Positions 29,603 through 39,176 of a stretch of 64,000 nucleotides of DNA are shown here, in pieces; the first letter of the stretch is position 1, and each line of letters starts with the position of its first letter. This DNA is from Candidatus Tectimicrobiota bacterium. GTDB lineage: Bacteria; Tectomicrobia; Entotheonellia; Entotheonellales; Entotheonellaceae. The DNA is taken from positions 117,183-181,182 of the forward strand of contig BPKO01000007.1 of assembly GCA_026005175.1 (NCBI GenBank), in the 5' to 3' direction. The notes below the pieces were generated by a model. That model was given only the letters and a program-made list of their open reading frames with translations. It was not told the origin of the DNA and ran no database searches. The position numbers and the translations under genes were made by a program.

Positions 29603-29628
29603 GGCGTCCCCGCCTGAGCGGGGACGCC
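29603..29628. terminator. Bidirectional hairpin between tatD and glmS
   Basis: A perfect 10-bp stem, GGCGTCCCCG (29603-29612) and CGGGGACGCC (29619-29628), has a 6-base loop CCTGAG. It lies in the 36-base gap between convergent stops and lacks a T-run. Confidence 0.65.
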
Positions 29629-29633
29629 GCGGC

Positions 29634-31461
29634 TTACTCCACGGTTACCGACTTGGCCAGGTTGCGGGGCTGGTCGATCTCGCACCCCCGCGCCACCGCC
29701 GAGTAGTAAGCAAAGAGCTGCAAGGCGACGGCTGCCGGAATGGGCTGGAGGAAGTCGAGGTTGGGCGGGGTATAGATGACGTGATCGGCAATGTGGGCAA
29801 TTTCCTCGTCGCCTTCGGTGGCCACGGCGATGATTTTGCCGTTGCGGCTTTTGATCTCCAGCATGTTGGAGAGGGTCTTCTCGTACGTCGTGTCTTTGGT
29901 GGCCAGGCACACGGTGGGGAAGTTCTCGTCGATCATGGCAATGAAGCCGTGCTTCATCTCGCCGGCGGCACACCCCTCGGCGTGCACGTAGGAGATCTCT
30001 TTGAGCTTCAGCGCCCCTTCCAGGGCAATGGGGTAGTTGTACTTGCGGCCAATAAAGAGGAAGTTGCGGTAGCGCGCGTAGGCCTCGGCAATGGTGCGGA
30101 TGTAGTCGGCTTGCTTGAGCACGGCCGCAATCTGCTCGGGCAAGCGCTCAAGGCCGGCGACGATCTCCATGCCGTCGGTGATGGAGAGGTGCTTGCAGCG
30201 GCCCAGCAGCAAGGCCATCATCACCAAGATGCAGCACTGGCTGGTGAAAATTTTCGTCGAGGCCACGCCGATTTCCGGGCCGGCGTGGTTATAGACGCCG
30301 GCTTCGGTGATGCGGCTGATGGTGGAACCCACCACGTTGACCAGACCGAGCAGCAGCGCCCCCTTGCGCCCGGCCTCGCGCATGGCGGCAATGGTATCGG
30401 CCGTTTCGCCCGACTGGCTGATGGCCAGCACCACCGACCCGGGGCGGATGTTGGTCTTGCGGTAGCGCATTTCGCTGGCCACTTCCACTTCCACGATGAG
30501 GTCGGTGAGCTTCTCGAAGACGTAGCGCCCGTAGAGGCCGGCGTAATAGCTCGTGCCGCAGGAGACGATCACCAGGTGGTGGGCTTCCTTGAGGCGATCG
30601 AGCACCGAGCGCAGGCCGCCGAGATTGGCGATGCCCTCTCCCGGCAGCAGGCGTCCGCGCAAGGCGTTGGTAATCGCCTCGGGCTGCTCGAAGATCTCCT
30701 TGAGCATGTAATGCGGGTAGCCGTTGAGCTCCACGGCGTCGGGCTGCCACTCAATTTGCTGCGCCTGCCGCTCTACTCGCTCGTCGGCCAGGGTGTCGAT
30801 GACGAACTCCTGGCGGGTGATGCTGACCACGTCGTCGTCTTCGAGGTAGACGACTTTGTCGGTAAGGCGCAAGAAGGCAGCCACGTCGCTGGCCACCAGC
30901 ATCTCGCCGTTGCCCACGCCGAGCACCATGGGCGAGCCGCGGCGGGCGGCAACGAGCTGCTCGGGGTGGCGGGCGTGCATAACCACCAAGCCAAAGGTGC
31001 CGCTGACTTTGCGCAGCGCCCGCTTGACCGCCTGCACCAAGTCGCCGTCGTACTCGGCGTCGATGAGGTGGGCAACCACTTCCGTGTCGGTCTCGGAGCT
31101 AAAAGTGTACCCCCGCGCCGCCAGCTGGTGGCGCAGCGTCTGGTAGTTCTCGATAATGCCGTTGTGCACCAGCATGAGGGTGCCGCTGGCGTTGGCGTGG
31201 GGGTGGGCATTTTCTTCCGAGGGCTTGCCGTGGGTGGCCCAGCGCGTGTGGCCAATGCCCATGGTGCCTTTAAAGGGCTGCCGGGGCCAGGCGCGCCGCC
31301 AGCTCGTCAATTTTGCCCTTCACCCGCACCCGCTTCAGGGTGTCGCCTTCGAGCACGGCAATCCCCGCCGAGTCGTAGCCCCGGTACTCCAGCCGGCGCA
31401 GGCCCTCAATGAGGATAGGGACTGCAGTGCGGTTGCCGATGTAGCCAATGATGCCGCACAT
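29634..31461 (-). CDS. glmS: Glutamine--fructose-6-phosphate aminotransferase (one frameshift)
   Basis: GlmS (about 608 residues) makes glucosamine-6-phosphate, the first step to UDP-GlcNAc for peptidoglycan and LPS. The N-terminal glutaminase starts [10 protein letters not shown], with nucleophile Cys2, then [19 protein letters not shown]. Two SIS domains follow, with [15 protein letters not shown] and [14 protein letters not shown], and the protein ends [11 protein letters not shown]. The frame breaks at plus-strand GGGG 31283-31286; removing one base gives [22 protein letters not shown] lies 8 bases before the ATG. I see no glmS ribozyme in the leader. Confidence 0.93.
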
Positions 31462-31582
31462 ACGTTGCCTCCACGCAACAAAGACGCTTTTTGGTTGTTA
31501 TCGGCAGAGCCGGCGGCAAGCTTTACGCGTTTCTTTCCGTGGTTCCCACCTCCTTTCAAAAGCCACGGCGCGCGGTGGCCCG

Positions 31583-31611
31583 TTGACACCGCTTCCCGGC
31601 CTCGCTACAAT
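31583..31611 (+). promoter_or_regulatory. Strong sigma70 promoter for the cysS-purine operon
   Basis: A perfect TTGACA (31583-31588) and TACAAT (31606-31611) are separated by the ideal 17 bases. They lie 45 bases upstream of the cysS ATG. It is the only promoter I see for the run cysS to serS. Confidence 0.8.
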
Positions 31612-31655
31612 CGCTGGGGTGGAAACTTCGACCTGCCCAGAAGGCATAGTAGCCT

Positions 31656-33047
31656 ATGCTGCGCTTTTTCAACACGCTGACGCGCCAGAAGGAAGTCTTC
31701 CGCGCCATCGAGCCTGGCAAAGTGCGCATGTACACGTGTGGCCCCACCGTGTACGATGCCCCTCACATCGGCAACTACCGCGCCTATACGTTCGAAGACC
31801 TCTTGCGGCGCTACCTTAAGTACCGGGGCTATGCCGTCACCCAGGTGATGAACCTCACCGACGTCGACGACAAGACCATCCGCGGGGCCCAGCGCGCCGG
31901 CCTGTCGCTGCAGGCCTACACCGCCATTTACAAGCGCATTTTTTTTGAAGACCTGCGCACCCTCAACATCGAGCCGGCCGAGTACTACCCGGCAGCCACC
32001 GAGCACATTCCCGACATGGTGGCCCTCATCAAGCGCCTGCTCGAGCGGGGCTATGCCTACCGTGCCGACGGCTCGATTTACTTTCGTATCTCGCGCTTCC
32101 CCGACTACGGCAAGCTGTCGCACCTCGACGTCCGCGGCCTGCAAAGCGGCGCCAGCGGCCGCATCGACAGCGACGAATACTCCAAAGAAGATGTCCGCGA
32201 CTTTGCGCTGTGGAAGGCGTGGACGCCGGAGGACGGCGACGTCTACTGGGACACCGAGCTGGGCCGCGGCCGCCCGGGCTGGCACATCGAGTGCTCGGCA
32301 ATGTCGATGAAGTACTTGGGGCCTCACTTCGACATCCATACCGGCGGCGAGGACAACATTTTCCCGCACCACGAAAACGAAATCGCCCAATCCGAAGCCG
32401 CCACCGGCATGCCGTTTGTTAACTACTGGCTCCACTGCCGCCACCTGCTGGTCAACAACCAGAAAATGTCAAAGTCGTTGGGAAATTTTTACACCCTCAG
32501 AGACCTGCTTGACAAGGGGTTTAAGCCCAAGGGCATCCGCTATGCCCTTCTTTCCACGCATTACCGGCAGCCGGTTAACTTCACCCTTGAAGGCCTGCGC
32601 GCCGCGGAAAGCGCCGTGCAGCGCTTGCTCGATTTCATGGCCAACCTGCAAACGGCGCGCGGCAGTGGCTTTGACGTCGAGCCCCTGCTGCAGCAGACGC
32701 AGGCGCGCTTTGAGGCGGCGATGGACGACGACCTGAACATCTCGGCTGCCCTGGGCGCCATTTTCGAGATGGTGCGGGAAGTCAACCGGGCCCTTGCCCA
32801 GGGACAGCTCAGTGCGGCCGACGCGCAGCAGGTGGCCGCCCTCATGCAGCGCTTTGATACCGTGCTCGGGCTTTTGACCCCGGAAGAGGCCCCGGTCAGC
32901 GACACGGTGAGGGCGCTGGTGCGCGAGCGGCAAGCGGCGCGCCAGGCCCGCGACTTTGCCCGCGCCGACGCCCTGCGCGAGCGCCTCCGGGAGCTCGGCT
33001 ACCTGGTGGAAGACACCCCGCAGGGGCCGCGCCTCAAACGCCTGTGA
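31656..33047 (+). CDS. cysS: Cysteinyl-tRNA synthetase
   Basis: This 463-residue class I tRNA synthetase charges tRNA-Cys. It has the HIGH-type motif VYDAPHIGNYRAY near residue 30, the KMSKS motif as QKMSKSLGNFYT, the zinc ligands starting CGPTVYD and the later GWHIECSAMSM / DNIFPHHENEIAQSEA. The C-terminal DALR-like helix ends in ARADALRERLRELGY. Length is normal. It is the first gene of a dense same-strand cluster; its stop overlaps the next start as GTGA. Confidence 0.96.
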   Translation: MLRFFNTLTRQKEVFRAIEPGKVRMYTCGPTVYDAPHIGNYRAYTFEDLLRRYLKYRGYAVTQVMNLTDVDDKTIRGAQRAGLSLQAYTAIYKRIFFEDLRTLNIEPAEYYPAATEHIPDMVALIKRLLERGYAYRADGSIYFRISRFPDYGKLSHLDVRGLQSGASGRIDSDEYSKEDVRDFALWKAWTPEDGDVYWDTELGRGRPGWHIECSAMSMKYLGPHFDIHTGGEDNIFPHHENEIAQSEAATGMPFVNYWLHCRHLLVNNQKMSKSLGNFYTLRDLLDKGFKPKGIRYALLSTHYRQPVNFTLEGLRAAESAVQRLLDFMANLQTARGSGFDVEPLLQQTQARFEAAMDDDLNISAALGAIFEMVREVNRALAQGQLSAADAQQVAALMQRFDTVLGLLTPEEAPVSDTVRALVRERQAARQARDFARADALRERLRELGYLVEDTPQGPRLKRL

Positions 33048-33673
33048 CGACCGTGGAACGCCTCCTGTACGTGGTGCGGCATGGAGCCACGGACTGGAAC
33101 GCCGCCGGGCGTATCCAGGGCCACCTGGACCCGCCGCTTAACGCCGCCGGGCGCGCCCAGGCGTGGCGGACGGCGCAGCATCTGGCCGCGGTGGGGGCCA
33201 CCGCCCTCTACAGCAGCGACCTGCAGCGGGCTTACGAAACGGCACAGATCATCGCCCAGCACACAGGCCTGCGGGTCATCCAGAGCGTGGCCCTGCGCGA
33301 GATGCACTTTGGGGCCTGGCAAGGGCTGACGGTGGAAGAGATCCGCGCCCGCGACCCCGAGGTTTACGCTGCCCGCCGCGCCAATCCCTACGAGGTGCCG
33401 CCGCCAGGCGGGGAGAGCTGGCGGCAGTTTTACACCCGCGTGGTGCGGGCCGTGGAAGAGATCCTGCACCGCACGCCGGCGCCGCGGCTCATTCTGGTTA
33501 CCCACAGCGGCGTCTGCACGGTGCTAGGCCTGCACGCCCAGGGGTTGGGCTACCGTGGCAAGCGAAATTTCGGCAACACCAACTGTGCCATCCATACGTT
33601 TGCCGTAAGCGCGGCGGGCTGGCGGGTGGTGAACTTGCACGCGGTGGCCCACTTGGCAGAAGTCAAGGCATAA
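33044..33673 (+). CDS. Histidine phosphatase family protein (phosphoglycerate mutase-like)
   Basis: This 209-residue protein is a 2H phosphatase. The phospho-accepting His is in YVVRHGATDWN, with SSDLQRAYETAQIIA, REMHFGAWQGLTVEEI and the second catalytic His in ILVTHSGVCTVL. The GTG at 33044 overlaps the cysS stop by 4 bases. Such small proteins act as cobalamin or sugar-phosphate phosphatases as often as mutases, so the substrate is left open. It sits in the cysS-purine cluster, 4 bases ahead of purN. Confidence 0.85.
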   Translation: MTTVERLLYVVRHGATDWNAAGRIQGHLDPPLNAAGRAQAWRTAQHLAAVGATALYSSDLQRAYETAQIIAQHTGLRVIQSVALREMHFGAWQGLTVEEIRARDPEVYAARRANPYEVPPPGGESWRQFYTRVVRAVEEILHRTPAPRLILVTHSGVCTVLGLHAQGLGYRGKRNFGNTNCAIHTFAVSAAGWRVVNLHAVAHLAEVKA

Positions 33674-33677
33674 GGCC

Positions 33678-34340
33678 ATGATGCGCACCGTCAACCTGGC
33701 CGTCTTGCTTTCGGGCTCGGGGCGCACCCTGGAGAACCTGCAGCAGGCCATCGCCGCCGGCCGCTTGAGTGCGCGTATCGCTGTCGTCATCAGCAGCCGT
33801 CCAGATGCCTACGGGCTGGTGCGCGCCCGGCGCCTGGGGCTAGAGGCCTTCGTGGTGCCGCGCAAGGCATACGGCGACCTGGCAGCCTTTAACGCCGCCA
33901 TCAACGCCATCCTGGCCCGCTATCCCATCGACCTCGTGGTGCTGGCCGGCTTTCTTTCCCTCTACCAGCCGCCGCCAGCGCTGCAAGGAAAGGTGATGAA
34001 CATCCATCCCGCCCTGCTGCCGGCGTTTGGCGGCAAGGGCTACTACGGCGACCGCGTGCACCGGGCGGTGCTTGAGGCAGGGGTGAAACTCACCGGCTGC
34101 ACCGTCCACTTCGCCGACGAGCACTACGACCATGGCCCGATCATCCTGCAAGAGGCAGTGCCCGTCGAAGACGACGACACCGTCGAGAGCCTGGCCGCAC
34201 GCGTCTTTGCCGTCGAGTGCCGCCTCTACCCGCAGGCGATCCAGCTCTTTGCCGAAAACCGCCTGCGCGTTGAAGGGCGACGGGTGCGCATTCTCCCCCC
34301 GGGTAGCCCTTGCACCACCCAAAAAGACGTGGCAGGATAA
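33678..34340 (+). CDS. purN: Phosphoribosylglycinamide formyltransferase
   Basis: This 220-residue GAR transformylase uses 10-formyl-tetrahydrofolate to form FGAR, the third step of purine synthesis. Key segments are LAVLLSGSGRTLENL and the active-site block MNIHPALLPAFGGKGYYG, with Asn, His and the product-site glycines. The catalytic Asp is in FADEHYDHGPIILQ. KGYYGDRVHRAVLEAG replaces the more common KGxxxHxxA spelling but keeps the layout. ATG 33678 follows the phosphatase stop by 4 bases; FGAR is the substrate of PurL encoded two genes on. Confidence 0.94.
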   Translation: MMRTVNLAVLLSGSGRTLENLQQAIAAGRLSARIAVVISSRPDAYGLVRARRLGLEAFVVPRKAYGDLAAFNAAINAILARYPIDLVVLAGFLSLYQPPPALQGKVMNIHPALLPAFGGKGYYGDRVHRAVLEAGVKLTGCTVHFADEHYDHGPIILQEAVPVEDDDTVESLAARVFAVECRLYPQAIQLFAENRLRVEGRRVRILPPGSPCTTQKDVAG

Positions 34341-34351
34341 AGGAGGCGCAA

Positions 34352-36121
34352 ATGCAAGTTGCAATAACTTGCGGCGCGCCGCGGTTGCTCCCAGCAACGA
34401 GGGGGACGGCGATGAGAGGCTTTGACTTTGAGGCCATCGGGCTGCGCAGCGACGACGCCGAGTCGCTCGACTTTTTCCCGCCCCACTACCGCATCGGGCG
34501 CACCAAGTACATCATCGTCACGGGCGGCGTCATGTCGGGGGTGGGCAAGGGGGTCTTTACCGCTTCGCTGGCCCATCTGCTCCAGTTTTTGGGCTTTTCG
34601 GTGTCGGTGATCAAAATCGACGGCTACCTCAACCTCGACGCCGGCACCCTTAATCCCTACCGCCACGGCGAGACGTTTGTGCTCGACGACGGCACCGAGT
34701 GTGACCTCGATCTGGGGACGTACGAGCGCTTCCTGGACACCACCCTCAACCGCAACAACTACATGACCTCGGGCAAGATCTACTCGCGCATCCTGGCCAA
34801 GGAGCGGCGCGGCGAGTACTTGGGCCGCGACGTGCAAATCGTGCCCCACGTCACCGGGGAGATCAAGTACCTCATCCGGGAAAAGGCCAAGGAAGGGCCC
34901 TACGACATGGTGCTGGTGGAAATCGGCGGCACGGTGGGCGACATCGAAAACCTGCACTTTATCGAAGCGGCGCGCGAGCTCATGAACGACGAGGGCCGAG
35001 ACAACATTATGTTCGCCCACGTCACCGTGGTGCCCTGGTCCGATACCACCGGAGAGCAAAAGAGCAAGCCCACACAGCACAGCGTCAAAAAGCTGCTCGA
35101 GATGGGCATCCAGCCCGACATCATCGTCTGCCGCTCCAAGGATCCCCTGCAGCGCAAAGTACGCGAGAAAATCAGCCTGCACTGTAACGTGCCCATCGAC
35201 CATGTCATCAGCAGCCCCGACGTGGAAAGCATTTATACCTTGCCGTTTCTCTTCCAGCAGCAGCGCCTGGCGGAAATCACCGTGCACCGGCTGCACCTCA
35301 ACATGCCTTACCCGGCCAAGGAAGATGCCCAGATCCCCTTTGAACCCTACGTGCAGCACGTGCAGCGCCACAACCCCACCCTGACGGTGGCCGTGACCGG
35401 CAAGTACTCCTCGATGCGCGACTCCTACATCAGCATTACCAACGCCCTGCAGCACACCGAGCCGTTCGAGCGGGTGCGCATCAACTTGCGCTTTATCGAC
35501 ACCACGGAGTACGACGACCCCACGGTGCCCTTGCACAAGTGCCTCGACGGCGTGCACGGCATCATCGTGCCGGGCGGCTACGGCCTGCGCGGCACCGAGG
35601 GTATGATCCGCTTCATCCAGTACGCGCGCGAGCAGCAGCTTCCTTACCTGGGCCTCTGCTTGGGCTTCCAGCTCGCTGCCATCGAGTTTGCCCGCCACGT
35701 CTGCGGCCTGGAAAAAGCGACCAGCACGGAGTTCGATCCCCACACCCCGGAGCCGGTGATCTCCTTGCTGCCAGAGCAGGAGACGATTCGCGACTTGGGC
35801 GGCACGCAGCGCCTGGGCGGCCATGAGGTGGTGCTGCTGCCGGGAACGCGCGTGCACCACATTTACGGCAAGGACGTGATCCGCGAGCGCTTCCGCCACC
35901 GCTACGAGCTCAACAACCTGTACAAGGACACCCTGGAAAAAGCCGGCTTGCTCTTCTGCGGCATGACGCCCGACCACCGCATCATGCAGATCCTCGACTA
36001 CCCGGCACACCCCTTCTTCATTGCCACCCAGTTCCACCCCGAGTGGACGTCGCGGCCGCTGCGCCCGCACCCGCTGTTTCGGGAATTCATCCGCGCTGCC
36101 AAACGGCACCAGGAACAGTAA
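34352..36121 (+). CDS. pyrG: CTP synthase, divergent with N-terminal extension
   Basis: This 589-residue enzyme should aminate UTP to CTP using glutamine. The synthetase domain carries YIIVTGGVMSGVGKG (P-loop), VEIGGTVGDIENLHFIEA and KPTQHSVKKLLEMGIQPDI. The glutaminase domain has nucleophile Cys in YLGLCLGFQLAAIEF and His-Glu in TQFHPEWTSRP. Unusual points are about 40 extra N-terminal residues and KIDGYLNLDAGTLNPYRHG in place of the usual KxDPYxNxDxGTMxPxxHG. Parts of the glutaminase domain (PVISLLPEQ) recall archaeal enzymes. AAAGGAGG fixes the ATG at 34352; a second ATG at 34412 would shorten the extension. Confidence 0.93.
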   Translation: MQVAITCGAPRLLPATRGTAMRGFDFEAIGLRSDDAESLDFFPPHYRIGRTKYIIVTGGVMSGVGKGVFTASLAHLLQFLGFSVSVIKIDGYLNLDAGTLNPYRHGETFVLDDGTECDLDLGTYERFLDTTLNRNNYMTSGKIYSRILAKERRGEYLGRDVQIVPHVTGEIKYLIREKAKEGPYDMVLVEIGGTVGDIENLHFIEAARELMNDEGRDNIMFAHVTVVPWSDTTGEQKSKPTQHSVKKLLEMGIQPDIIVCRSKDPLQRKVREKISLHCNVPIDHVISSPDVESIYTLPFLFQQQRLAEITVHRLHLNMPYPAKEDAQIPFEPYVQHVQRHNPTLTVAVTGKYSSMRDSYISITNALQHTEPFERVRINLRFIDTTEYDDPTVPLHKCLDGVHGIIVPGGYGLRGTEGMIRFIQYAREQQLPYLGLCLGFQLAAIEFARHVCGLEKATSTEFDPHTPEPVISLLPEQETIRDLGGTQRLGGHEVVLLPGTRVHHIYGKDVIRERFRHRYELNNLYKDTLEKAGLLFCGMTPDHRIMQILDYPAHPFFIATQFHPEWTSRPLRPHPLFREFIRAAKRHQEQ

Positions 36122-36133
36122 CCGGAGAGCGCC

Positions 36134-39100
36134 GTGTTGCAGACGCACGTCCTCGTGGTGAGCGCCGCGCCGCACGTCCCGGATGTGCGTGGCCAGGCGC
36201 TCTGCCAGGCCATCCGCGAGGATCTGGGTTTGCCCGTCGAAGCGGTGCGCACCGCCTTCGTCTACACGATCCATACCTCGTGGGCGCGCGCCGAGCTGGA
36301 AGAAGCGCGGCGGGTGCTGTTTACCGATGCCATCGTGCAGACCTCCTACTGGAACCGCCGGCCGCCGGAGCCCTGCCACTGGATCGTGCAGGTGGGCCTG
36401 CTTCCTGGGGTGACCGACAACGTGGGGCGCACCGCCACCGAAGCGCTGGCCGACATCTACCGTCGCCCCCTGCCCGGGGCCGTCTATGCCTCCTCGCTTT
36501 ACCTCTTGCGTGGCGCCCTGGCTTACTCCGATGTGGAGCGCCTGGTGCGCGAGCTGCTGGCCAACCCGCTCATTCACCAGTGGCGCATCACCGCTGCTGA
36601 GGCCTGGCACGACGACCCCCAGGCTTTCCTGCCACCGCCGGTGGCCGGAGAGGAAAAGCCGCCGCAAGTGGCCACCATTTCGCTGGCAGACGATGACGCG
36701 GCGCTGCTGCGCCTGAGCGAGGCGCGCCTGCTGGCGCTCAACCTAGAAGAAATGCAGGCCATCCGGGCATACTTTCGCGACCCGGCGGTGCAGGCGCGCC
36801 GCCGCGCTTACGGCTTGGGCGGCGCGCCTACCGACGTGGAGCTCGAGTGCCCTCGCCCAGACCTGGTCCGAGCACTGCAAGCACAAGATCTTCAACAGCC
36901 ACCATCGCGTACCACGACGGCGAACGGGGGCGTCCGCACGGTCATCCGCAGCCTCTTTCAGCACCTACATCGTCGCGCGCCACCGAGCGGGATGCGCCGG
37001 GGACGGGCGACCGTGGACATGGCTGCCTCTCGGTGTTTCACGGACAACGCCGGGGTCATCACCTTCAACGATCGACTGGAGCCTGTGCGTTCAAGGTGGA
37101 GACCCACAACTCCCCCTCGCGCCCTCGACCCCTACGCCGGCGCCCTCACCGGCATCCTGGGCGTGAACCGCGACCCCTTGGGCACCGGCATGAGGCTGCC
37201 CGGCTGCATCTTCAACGCCGACGTCCTTCTGCTTTGCGCCGACCCCTTCTACGAGGAGCGCCCTGCCGCCCCGCCTCCTGCACCCCAAGCGCCGTGTTCT
37301 ACGAGGGCGTGCTCCGGGGCGTCGGAGCACGGCGCCAACCAGAGCGGCATCCCGCACCGTCAACGGCTGCCGTGGTCTTCGACGACCGCTACCTCGGCAA
37401 GCCCCTCGTGTTCTGCGGCACTGGCCGGGCCTCATCCCCCGGCGCGCCTCGGCGGCCGAGCCGGCCCACCACAAGCGCGCTCGGCCCTGGCGACCGCCAT
37501 CGTCATGGCGGGCGGGCCGCATCGGCAAGGACGGCATCCACGGCGCCACCTTCTCCTCCGCGTGCCCTCCACGAGGCGTCAGCCCGGCCTCGGCGGTGCA
37601 GCTCGGCGACCCCTTCACCCAGAAGCAAAGGCTCTTCGACTTTCTCCTCGATCGCCCGCGACCGGCGGCTCTACACCGGCATCACCGACAACGGCGCGGG
37701 AGGGTTGTCTCTCCTCGAGCGTGGGGGAGATGGCCGTGCTGAGTCGGGCGGGGCTGCGAGCTCGCACCTGGCCCGGGCCCCGCTCAAGTACCCGGGCCTC
37801 GATCCCTGGGAGATCCTGCTTTCGGAGTCCCAGGAGCGCATGACCCTGGCGGTGCCGCCCGCGCGCCTTGACGCCCTGCTGGCGCTGGCGGCCGGCGCGA
37901 GGTGGAGGCCACGGTGCTGGGCACCTTTACCGATACGGGGCTGTTTCACGTCCTCTACGCCGGCAAGACGGTGGCCCTGCTCGACTTGGACTTTCTGCAC
38001 CACGGCCTGCCCGAGCTGCACCTGCAAGCCCGCTGGCAGCCGCCGCGCTACCCCGAGCCCTCTTTCCCCTGCCCGCCGGATCTGACGCCGTCGCTGCTGC
38101 AGATGCTGGGGCGCCTCAACATTTGCAGCAAGGAGTGGGTGATCCGCCAGTACGACCACGAGGTGCAGGGCACCAGCGTCGTCAAGCCGCTGGTGGGCGT
38201 CGACAACGACGGCCCCAGCGACGCCGCGGTGCTGCGGCCGCTGCTAGACTCCATGGAAGGGGTGATCGTGGCCAACGGCATCTGCCCGCGCTATGGCGAC
38301 ATCGACACCTACCACATGACTGCGTGCGCCATCGACGAAGCCATCCGCAACGTCCTTGCCGTGGGCGGCAGCCTGGGCCACATCGCCGGCTTGGACAACT
38401 TCTGCTGGCCCGACCCGGTGGCTGGCGGCGACCAACCCCGACGGGCCCTACAAGCTGGCGCAGCTGGTGCGCGCCTGCCAGGCCCTTTACGACTACTGCA
38501 CCGCCTATGACGTGCCCTGCATTTCGGGCAAAGACAGCATGAAGAACGACTACCACGTGGGCAACGTCAAGATCTCGGTCCCGCCCACGCGTGCTGTTTT
38601 CGGTGGTGGCGCGCCTGCCCGACGTGCGGCGGGCAGTGACCATGGACGTCAAGCGCCCCGGCGATGTGGTCTTCGTCTTGGGCGAGACCAAAGCCGAATT
38701 GGGCGCTTCGGAGTACTATGCCATGCACGGCGCCATCGGCAACCGCGTGCCGCAAGTCGACGCCCGGCGCGCCCGCCGCCTCTACGAAGCGCTGGCTGCG
38801 GCCACGCAGCGCGGGCTAGTGAGTGCCTGCCACGACTGCTCCGACGGGGGCTTGGGCGTGGCTGCAGCCGAGATGGCCTTTGCCGGCGGCTTGGGCATGA
38901 CCCTTGACTTGCGTGCCCTGCCGCGCGAGCCCGACCTCGACCGCGACGACTTCCTGCTCTATTCTGAGTCGGCCAGCCGCTTCGTGGTCACCGTCCCGGT
39001 GGCAAACGTCGAGGCCTTCCGCCGCCTCATGCGCGGGCTGCCCGTGGGCGAAGTCGGCCACGTCCTGGCCACCCCCGATTTTGTCGTTATCGGCCTGCAC

Positions 39101-39169
39101 GGCCGCGAGGTCGTCCGCAGCCACCTGGCCGAGCTCAAGGCGGCCTGGCAGCGCCCCTTGCGCTGGTAG
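36134..39169 (+). CDS. purL: FGAM synthase, PurS-PurL fusion (frameshifted patch)
   Basis: This ATP-dependent enzyme of about 1010 residues converts FGAR to FGAM together with the PurQ glutaminase. The first ~170 residues are PurS-like (VQVGLLPGVTDNVGRTATEA, VYASSLYLLRGALAY). The PurL core follows with TWSEHCKHKIF, FKVETHNSPS, TGITDNGAGGLS and CISGKDSMKNDY. The GTG at 36134 follows GGAG. Residues to about 36855 and the end from about 37905 are nearly clean. Between them many frame changes are needed, plus single ones near 37897, 38428 and 38590. FGAM synthase is essential for purines, so error rather than decay is likely. Confidence 0.88.
36860..37905. other. Error-dense patch inside purL
   Basis: About 1 kb where the PurL protein (for example GILGVNRDPLGTGM, VVFDDRYLGKPLVFCG, ESQERMTLAVPPARL) is legible only by switching among frames every few dozen codons. 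The sequence before 36850 is clean and that after 37905 needs only isolated corrections. Composition and indel density match the aconitase patch at 8060-10500. Both lie in slowly evolving enzymes, where mis-joining of reads from different organisms is easiest. Confidence 0.7.
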
Positions 39170-39176
39170 CGAACCC

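Noticed and set aside
29781-31412. 543-codon open frame opposite glmS
   Set aside because: This is a complement of a conserved gene. The Val/Gly/His-rich pattern is typical of antisense frames in this contig.
31462-31582. glmS ribozyme or riboswitch in the glmS leader
   Set aside because: The leader is short and I can find none of the conserved ribozyme core; I see only a ribosome site.
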